64,000 nucleotides of DNA, taken from an uncultured Flavobacteriales bacterium. GTDB taxonomy: Bacteria > Bacteroidota > Bacteroidia > Flavobacteriales > Crocinitomicaceae. The stretch's first letter is position 1; every line of letters starts with the position of its first letter. Positions 59,228 to 64,000 of this stretch are shown piece after piece. The DNA is taken from contig CAMLFH010000020.1 in NCBI GenBank assembly GCA_946479285.1, forward strand, positions 1-64,000, read 5' to 3'. The translations under genes were made by a program, and so were the position numbers. The notes beneath the pieces were generated by a model that ran no database searches, was not told the DNA's origin, and saw only the letters and a list, made by a program, of their open reading frames with translations.

Positions 59228-59728
59228 ATGAAGAGTGTTCGATTTTCAGAGACTCAGAAATTCAGACAATGGTGGCTGTGGTTTCTTTTTGCAGGAATTA
59301 AAGGAGTAATGGGATTTTTCATTGTAACACAAGTGTTATTCGGAAAGCCTTTTGGAAGCAGCATAGTGGACAATGCCGCTTTGCTGATCGGTTTTTTATT
59401 TATGCTGATCCTCTCACTTCTGTTCTTTATTATGAAATTGGAAACACGCATTTCAGATACCGGAATTGCGGTCCGGTTTTACCCAATCCAGTTAAAGTTC
59501 CGAAACTACAAATGGGAAGACCTGCAGGAAGTTTATATCCGGGAATATTCTCCAATAGGTGAATACGGCGGCTGGGGAATCCGTTACAGTTTTATAGGGA
59601 AGGGCAGAGCATTTAATGTTTCAGGAAGAATGGGCTTACAGCTTGTTTTCAAAGACGGAAGAAAATTGCTGATCGGAACTTCTAAACCGGAAGATTTGAT
59701 GCAGGTTTTGTCTATTTTGGGGCGCTGA
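59228..59728 (+). CDS. Small membrane protein with PH-like domain (166 aa)
   Basis: N-terminal SETQKFRQWWLWFLFAGIKGVMGF begins the first of two transmembrane segments (about 13-37 and 48-69). The rest (about 72-166) is beta-rich: ISDTGIAVRFYPIQLKFRNYKWEDLQEVYIREYSPIGEYGGWGIRYS, then GRAFNVSGRMGLQLVFKDGRKLLIGT, the pattern of bacterial PH-domain proteins. Function unknown. The ATG at 59228 follows an untranslated gap that contains the fragment above. Confidence 0.75.
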   Translation: MKSVRFSETQKFRQWWLWFLFAGIKGVMGFFIVTQVLFGKPFGSSIVDNAALLIGFLFMLILSLLFFIMKLETRISDTGIAVRFYPIQLKFRNYKWEDLQEVYIREYSPIGEYGGWGIRYSFIGKGRAFNVSGRMGLQLVFKDGRKLLIGTSKPEDLMQVLSILGR

Positions 59729-59788
59729 TTTCATGTTTTTACCCGGGTTTTGTGTACATTCAAATAATTAAACATATAAACCGAAAAC

Positions 59789-60145
59789 ATGCGTTCTTCC
59801 TTATTGCCTGAAATATTCTTCGATGAATCATTGGATTCTTCAGAAATGGAATTATTCCAAAATCAGTATTTGCGGGCGATTCTTAAATATCAAAACGAAC
59901 ATTTAAACCTGCTTGTTTTGGATTGTTGTAAACAAATGAATCCGAATCTGTCAAATCTGACAGAAATGGTGCGAAAACGATTTATCAGACAAACGATTCA
60001 AAACAATCAGGCTTTGCGAAATCAATGTATTGGTTTGATTGTGAGCTTTTTGGAGTTAAACCAATTTTCCTGGTATTTAGATCACAAATCAGATTGCAAT
60101 AAACGAATTCTCCAACTGGTTGAAAAACGTGTTCTCGGAGATTAA
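59789..60145 (+). CDS. Hypothetical protein (118 aa), flavobacterial small family
   Basis: No signal peptide. LPEIFFDESLDSSEMELFQNQYLRAILKYQNEHLNLLVLD begins the protein, a pattern I recall from small cytoplasmic proteins of unknown function conserved in flavobacteria; helical throughout. Two adjacent cysteines (DCCKQ). Its stop is 7 bp from the end of the convergent DUF218 gene. Function unknown. Confidence 0.7.
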   Translation: MRSSLLPEIFFDESLDSSEMELFQNQYLRAILKYQNEHLNLLVLDCCKQMNPNLSNLTEMVRKRFIRQTIQNNQALRNQCIGLIVSFLELNQFSWYLDHKSDCNKRILQLVEKRVLGD

Positions 60146-60152
60146 ACCGCGG

Positions 60153-60806
60153 TTAATTGATTTCAACCGTTTCTCCCAAAAACTTGGAGTCAATTCCAAA
60201 AACAATATCCCAAAAGACTTTCATGCGGGCAAAGCGTTCGCGGACTTTGGTTTTAAAACCACCCATTTTGGCAACGTCCCGGGCGTTATATCCATAAACA
60301 GTCATCCCGAAATGTTCTCCCAAATAGATTGCGCGTTCGTTGTGAAAACGCTGTGAGACCACAATCACTTCTTTCTGACCGAATACTTTCAGGGCGCGTT
60401 CCATGGAATCCAGGGTTCTGAAACCTGCATAATCAAGGAAAATATGGCTCGAAGGAATTCCTGCGGCTACCAGTGCGTTTTTCATGTCGGTCGGTTCGTC
60501 GTAAGTGGTGATGCTATTGTCGCCGCTTACCAGGATGAATTCCACTTTTCCGGCCCGGTATAATTCAACTGCTGCCTTTATCCGGTAAGAAAAGTAAAGG
60601 TTGTCATTCCCGTGTTTGTTCGTCCGGGAAGTTCCCAGTACAAGCGCAACTTTTACTGTCGGGCACTCACTCACCCGGTCAAAGATCTTTCCTTCCGCAT
60701 TGGATTCGATGGCCCAATTGGCACCGAAAAACCAGAAAAGCCCGAAAAGGAAACAAATTGAAAGTGTTCGTTTAATGATTTTCGCCCAGTTGCGTTTGCG
60801 TTTCAT
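60153..60806 (-). CDS. SanA-like DUF218 protein
   Basis: 217 aa. One N-terminal transmembrane helix (about 12-29) then a DUF218 domain: VKVALVLGTSRTNKHGNDNLYFSYRIKAAVELYRAGKVEFILVSGDNS, EPTDMKNALVAAGIPSSHIFLDYAGFRTLDSMERA, EVIVVSQRFHNERAIYLGEHFGMTVYGYNA. The TRTNxxGxxNxYFxYRI and DYAGFRTLDS stretches are those of SanA (vancomycin high-temperature exclusion protein), a barrier-related envelope protein of unknown biochemistry. It converges with the gene at 59789. Confidence 0.88.
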   Translation of the reverse strand: MKRKRNWAKIIKRTLSICFLFGLFWFFGANWAIESNAEGKIFDRVSECPTVKVALVLGTSRTNKHGNDNLYFSYRIKAAVELYRAGKVEFILVSGDNSITTYDEPTDMKNALVAAGIPSSHIFLDYAGFRTLDSMERALKVFGQKEVIVVSQRFHNERAIYLGEHFGMTVYGYNARDVAKMGGFKTKVRERFARMKVFWDIVFGIDSKFLGETVEIN

Positions 60807-60869
60807 GCTGTCAGATTGTGGGACAAAAATAGTTGATTCCTATAAATAGTGAGGCAAAACACCAAAATG

Positions 60870-60903
60870 ACAGTAGGCGCGCGATTAATCGCGCGCCTAC
60901 TGT
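60870..60903. repeat. 34-bp perfect palindrome (GTAGG-CGCG family)
   Basis: Arms ACAGTAGGCGCGCGATT / AATCGCGCGCCTACTGT meet without a spacer. It lies between clpB and the SanA-like gene, just beyond the clpB stop. Same family as 55224-55269. Confidence 0.92.
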
Positions 60904-60934
60904 ACACCTAAAACTAAACTACTCTATGAAAAAA

Positions 60935-63562
60935 TTATGATTTTATTTCGATTTCCTCTTCCTGGGAAATTGGTTTTCTAAATACTATTTTACCATCGAA
61001 GATATCCATGACAACCGTCAGTGAAGTATCCAGTGTCCCGGCAAGTAATGCTTTGGATAATTCATTCAATACTTGCTTCTGGATCACGCGTTTCACCGGC
61101 CTTGCCCCGAAATGCGGATCGTAACCTGCTTCCACCAAATGTGCTTTGGCTTCTTCGGTCATGAACATTTTGATTCCTTTTTCAAGCAGCATGGTTTTCA
61201 ACTGGTCCAGCTGTAATTGGACGATCTGCTTCACATAACGCTTGTTTAACGGAGTGAAGATGATCGTTTCGTCAATACGGTTCAAAAATTCGGGTCTGAT
61301 CGTTTGTTTCAACAACTCGAGTACTTTGAACTTCGCTTTTTCCATGGCATCGTGCAGGTTTTCTTCCTTCACGCCTTCGAAACTTTCCTGGATCAAATGA
61401 GACCCGAGGTTCGAAGTCATGATGATGATCGTATTTTTGAAATTCACGGTTCTTCCTTTGTTATCGGTCAAACGTCCGTCATCCAAAACTTGCAGTAAGA
61501 TGTTGAATACGTCCGGATGTGCTTTTTCAATTTCATCCAGTAAAACGATGGAATAAGGTCGTCTGCGAACAGCTTCTGTCAATTGTCCACCTTCGTCATA
61601 ACCCACGTATCCCGGAGGCGCTCCAACTAAACGGCTTACACTGTGTTTTTCCTGGTATTCCGACATATCGATGCGAGTCATTGCATTTTCATCGTTGAAC
61701 AGGAAGTCCGCCAATGCTTTTGCCAATTCTGTTTTACCAACACCCGTTGGGCCCAGGAAAATGAATGAACCGATTGGTTTTCGCATATCCTGTAAACCTG
61801 CGCGGCTTCTTCTCACGGCATCCGAAAGTGCTTCGATTGCTTCTTCCTGACCAACAACCCGTTTCCCCAATTCGTCTTCCAGTCGAAGTAATTTGGAAAC
61901 CTCGCTTTCGATCATTTTATTCACCGGAATTCCAGTCCATTTTGAAACGACATCTGCAATTTCTTCCGCGTCCACTTCTTCCTTGATCAGTTTGGAATTT
62001 GCCTGTAATTCGACCAGTTTTCTCTTCCCTTCTTCCAGTTGGATTTCCGCTTCCTTGATTCTTCCGTAACGAATTTCAGCTACTTTTCCATAATCTCCGG
62101 AACGTTCCGCCTGGTCAGCTTCCAGTTTCAGGTGTTCAATGATTTCTTTTGTCTTTTGGACTCCTTCAACAATGTCTTTTTCAGCCTGCCATTTCGCGTT
62201 GAAAGCGTTGCGCTGTTCTTCCAAACCAGCCAGTTCTTTTCCCAAGACTTCCAGTTTTTTGGTGTCGTTTTCACGCTTGATTGCTTCACGTTCGATTTCC
62301 AGCTGCATAATTCTGCGGTCCAGCTCATCCAGTTCCTCCGGTTTTGAATTGATTTCCATGCGAAGTTTGGAAGCTGCTTCGTCAATTAAGTCGATTGCTT
62401 TATCCGGTAAATGACGCTCTGTAATATAGCGCTGAGACAATTCGACGGCAGCAATGATCGCTGCATCTTTGATCAGTACTTTGTGGTGATTTTCATACTT
62501 GTCCTTAATTCCGCGTAAGATCGAAATGGCATCTTCCGTATCCGGCTCATCCACCAAAACCGGCTGGAATCGACGCACTAAAGCTTTGTCTTTCTCAAAA
62601 TATTTTTGGTATTCATTCAGAGTTGTTGCTCCAACCGCTCTCAGTTCACCACGGGCCAAAGCGGGTTTTAGAATGTTTGCAGCATCCATAGCACCTTCAC
62701 CTCCGCCACCAGCCCCAACAAGGGTGTGGATTTCGTCAATGAACAGGATGATTTCGCCATCCGCGCTCGTTACCTCTTTTACAACAGATTTCAACCGTTC
62801 TTCGAATTCTCCTTTATACTTGGCACCGGCGATCAAAGCACCCATGTCGAGACTGTAAACAATCTTGGATTTCAGGTTTTCCGGCACGTCACCATCAATA
62901 ATTCGATGTGCAATTCCTTCTGCGATGGCTGTTTTACCAACTCCCGGTTCACCAATCAGGATCGGATTGTTTTTCGTTCTTCGTGTAAGGATCTGAAGTA
63001 CCCGACGAATTTCATCGTCACGACCAATTACAGGGTCTAATTTCCCTGCTTTAGCCAATTCATTCAGGTTCTTTGCATATTTTTCCAACGATTTGTAAGT
63101 ACCTTCTTGCTGATTGGAAGTGATTTTCTCTCCGTTTCTTAATTCCATAATGTCTTTTATAACCTTTTTCTTGTCGAGTTTTGCGTCACGTAATAATTGC
63201 CCGATCTGGTCTTTTGAATCGATCAAAGCCAGGAAAAGCATTTCTATTGTAGCATATTCATCGCCGTTTTCTTTGGCAATTTTCAAGGCTAATTGCAATG
63301 TATCCTGCGCTTTTGGCGAAAGATAAATTTGTGCTCCGGAAACTTTACTTTGACTTTCAAGAATTCGGTCTAAAGCCAGTTCTATATTTTTAGGGTTTAC
63401 CTGCGATTGTTTGAATAAATAGGGAACTACATCCAAATCTTTCAGAAAAATTCCTTTTAGTAAATGTGCATTCTCGATAGCCTGATGCCCTTCTGTTTGA
63501 GCATAGTCCTGCGCTGCCTGAATGACTTCCTGAGTTTTTATGGTAAATTGATTGCTATCCAT
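60935..63562 (-). CDS. clpB: ClpB disaggregase (Hsp100)
   Basis: 875 aa. The Clp N-domain (about 1-145, [13 protein letters not shown]) is followed by NBD1 with [15 protein letters not shown] and [14 protein letters not shown], the long middle coiled coil (about 405-525), which distinguishes ClpB from ClpA/C, NBD2 with [21 protein letters not shown] and [20 protein letters not shown], and the C-terminal domain ([13 protein letters not shown]). It works with DnaK to dissolve aggregates. The frame is open upstream to 63673, but the ATG at 63562 gives the canonical [14 protein letters not shown] start. No clear housekeeping -7 box is seen upstream. Confidence 0.97.
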   Translation of the reverse strand: MDSNQFTIKTQEVIQAAQDYAQTEGHQAIENAHLLKGIFLKDLDVVPYLFKQSQVNPKNIELALDRILESQSKVSGAQIYLSPKAQDTLQLALKIAKENGDEYATIEMLFLALIDSKDQIGQLLRDAKLDKKKVIKDIMELRNGEKITSNQQEGTYKSLEKYAKNLNELAKAGKLDPVIGRDDEIRRVLQILTRRTKNNPILIGEPGVGKTAIAEGIAHRIIDGDVPENLKSKIVYSLDMGALIAGAKYKGEFEERLKSVVKEVTSADGEIILFIDEIHTLVGAGGGGEGAMDAANILKPALARGELRAVGATTLNEYQKYFEKDKALVRRFQPVLVDEPDTEDAISILRGIKDKYENHHKVLIKDAAIIAAVELSQRYITERHLPDKAIDLIDEAASKLRMEINSKPEELDELDRRIMQLEIEREAIKRENDTKKLEVLGKELAGLEEQRNAFNAKWQAEKDIVEGVQKTKEIIEHLKLEADQAERSGDYGKVAEIRYGRIKEAEIQLEEGKRKLVELQANSKLIKEEVDAEEIADVVSKWTGIPVNKMIESEVSKLLRLEDELGKRVVGQEEAIEALSDAVRRSRAGLQDMRKPIGSFIFLGPTGVGKTELAKALADFLFNDENAMTRIDMSEYQEKHSVSRLVGAPPGYVGYDEGGQLTEAVRRRPYSIVLLDEIEKAHPDVFNILLQVLDDGRLTDNKGRTVNFKNTIIIMTSNLGSHLIQESFEGVKEENLHDAMEKAKFKVLELLKQTIRPEFLNRIDETIIFTPLNKRYVKQIVQLQLDQLKTMLLEKGIKMFMTEEAKAHLVEAGYDPHFGARPVKRVIQKQVLNELSKALLAGTLDTSLTVVMDIFDGKIVFRKPISQEEEIEIKS

Positions 63563-63724
63563 TTTTGTTAATTTCCTTTTGTTTGTCAAATCATGAACCA
63601 AACCATTTCCCGACTCTTTTTCAAGACAAAAAGGCAGTTTAAAAAAATCAGCACCGACAAAATGACATTTCACACCAAAGAAAAGAAACGATTTTTAATA
63701 GTAATTTAGCCAAAAATTGCCGGG

Positions 63725-63835
63725 ATGTCTAAAATCAAAAGAACTTACAAAAAACTCTATCCGTATTTTGTGGATGTCTGGCAATACATTGCAATCATTG
63801 TGATTTTCATTATTGCGGCAATCTTCATATTGTAA
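63725..63835 (+). CDS. 36-aa single-pass membrane peptide
   Basis: ATG at 63725 and TAA at 63835 enclose 36 codons. The N-terminus is basic and aromatic (MSKIKRTYKKLYPYF), followed by VDVWQYIAIIVIF and a purely hydrophobic end, so one transmembrane helix at about residues 18-36 with the positive N-terminus inside. It is transcribed divergently from clpB. Charge-plus-helix design makes chance unlikely but no homologue is proven. Confidence 0.55.
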   Translation: MSKIKRTYKKLYPYFVDVWQYIAIIVIFIIAAIFIL

Positions 63836-63893
63836 AACACCATCGGATAAATATTTGGGCCTTTTGGAGGTATTGCCAATTCGCCAGATTCGT

Positions 63894-63901
63894 TACTTTT
63901 G
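63894..63901 (+). promoter_or_regulatory. Promoter of the glycosyltransferase gene
   Basis: TACTTTTG (-7) with TTG at 63873-63875 (-33), spaced 18 bp, 16 bp before the TTG start. Confidence 0.6.
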
Positions 63902-63917
63902 TTCAAAAGTTTAAACG

Positions 63918-64000
63918 TTGGAAAATCAACTCGAATTATCAATAGTCGTCCCTTTATTCAATGAAGCAGAATCTTTACCGGAGCTTCATGCATGGATCAA
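63918..64000 (+). CDS. Family 2 glycosyltransferase, 5' end only
   Basis: Reading from a TTG at 63918 gives MENQLELSIVVPLFNEAESL then PELHAWI, the opening strand of a GT2 (dolichyl-phosphate-mannose synthase-like) domain with its VVPLFNEAESL nucleotide-sugar-binding motif. The gene runs off the window after 27 codons. A consensus promoter lies just upstream. Function beyond GT2 cannot be given. Confidence 0.75.
   Translation, partial: MENQLELSIVVPLFNEAESLPELHAWI

Overview
The window comes from a member of the Bacteroidota, most likely order Flavobacteriales (a Fluviicola/Crocinitomicaceae-like genome). Four things point there. Many secreted proteins carry C-terminal type IX secretion (T9SS) sorting domains. 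Promoters show the Bacteroidota -7 box (TAnnTTTG) close to the start codon. Ribosome-binding sites are A/T-rich without Shine-Dalgarno motifs. Several families are typical of the phylum (DUF4465, DUF4293, GbsR-type regulator, parE-parC pair). I see no rRNA, tRNA, CRISPR array, prophage or transposase gene; this is mostly core chromosome with small repeat and decay islands.

Layout. 1-7.9 kb: short tandem repeats, a lipoprotein, a secreted HEYGH-motif protein, a DUF218 protein, a type B T9SS surface protein with a small secreted partner, and a GbsR regulator upstream of a DCC-family/TIGR01777 pair. 7.9-13.2 kb: a cobalamin-riboswitch operon on the minus strand (DUF4465 protein, BtuB-like TonB receptor, BtuG-like beta-propeller lipoprotein, T9SS surface protein), the most coherent system here. 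13.3-18.3 kb: TPR protein, ribH, glmM, a decayed signal-peptide gene, a MuiA-like DUF4139 protein, DUF983. 18.4-24.1 kb: a possible small RNA, a gingipain-like C25 peptidase, a BaiN-like flavoprotein, a lipoprotein, an M42 peptidase and YigZ. 24.4-30.7 kb: dnaA with a candidate 32-aa ORF upstream, then thioesterase, arginase-like and membrane patatin genes. 30.8-37 kb: corA, a DUF6686-like gene, parE-parC. 37-45 kb: an orphan AAA+ ATPase behind twin palindromes, fatty-acid desaturase, rocD with an unusual duplicated leader, lemA-DUF3137, phosphoglucomutase, a His-rich secreted protein. 45.4-55.2 kb: aroC, ndh, a Cys-motif/T9SS protein, DUF4293, an Uup-like ABC-F gene, a GH5-like surface hydrolase and a TonB receptor with a palindrome over its promoter. 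55.2-64 kb: TPR-SpoIIE phosphatase, LprI-like protein, class 3 lipase, small unknown genes, SanA-like DUF218, clpB, a 36-aa membrane peptide and the start of a glycosyltransferase running off the window.

How parts work together. The B12 cluster looks like a complete surface capture and outer-membrane uptake unit under one RNA switch, with T9SS-exported partners in addition to a lipoprotein. The GbsR gene and the DCC gene each have a TTTCAA-N6-TTGAAA inverted repeat just upstream, suggesting one small regulon. Several families of small palindromes recur at gene ends, one of them inside the parC coding sequence. The other regulatory candidates (rocD leader, ATPase twin palindromes, TonB-receptor operator, sRNA-like unit at 18.4 kb) were read by eye and have not been tested by folding or database search.
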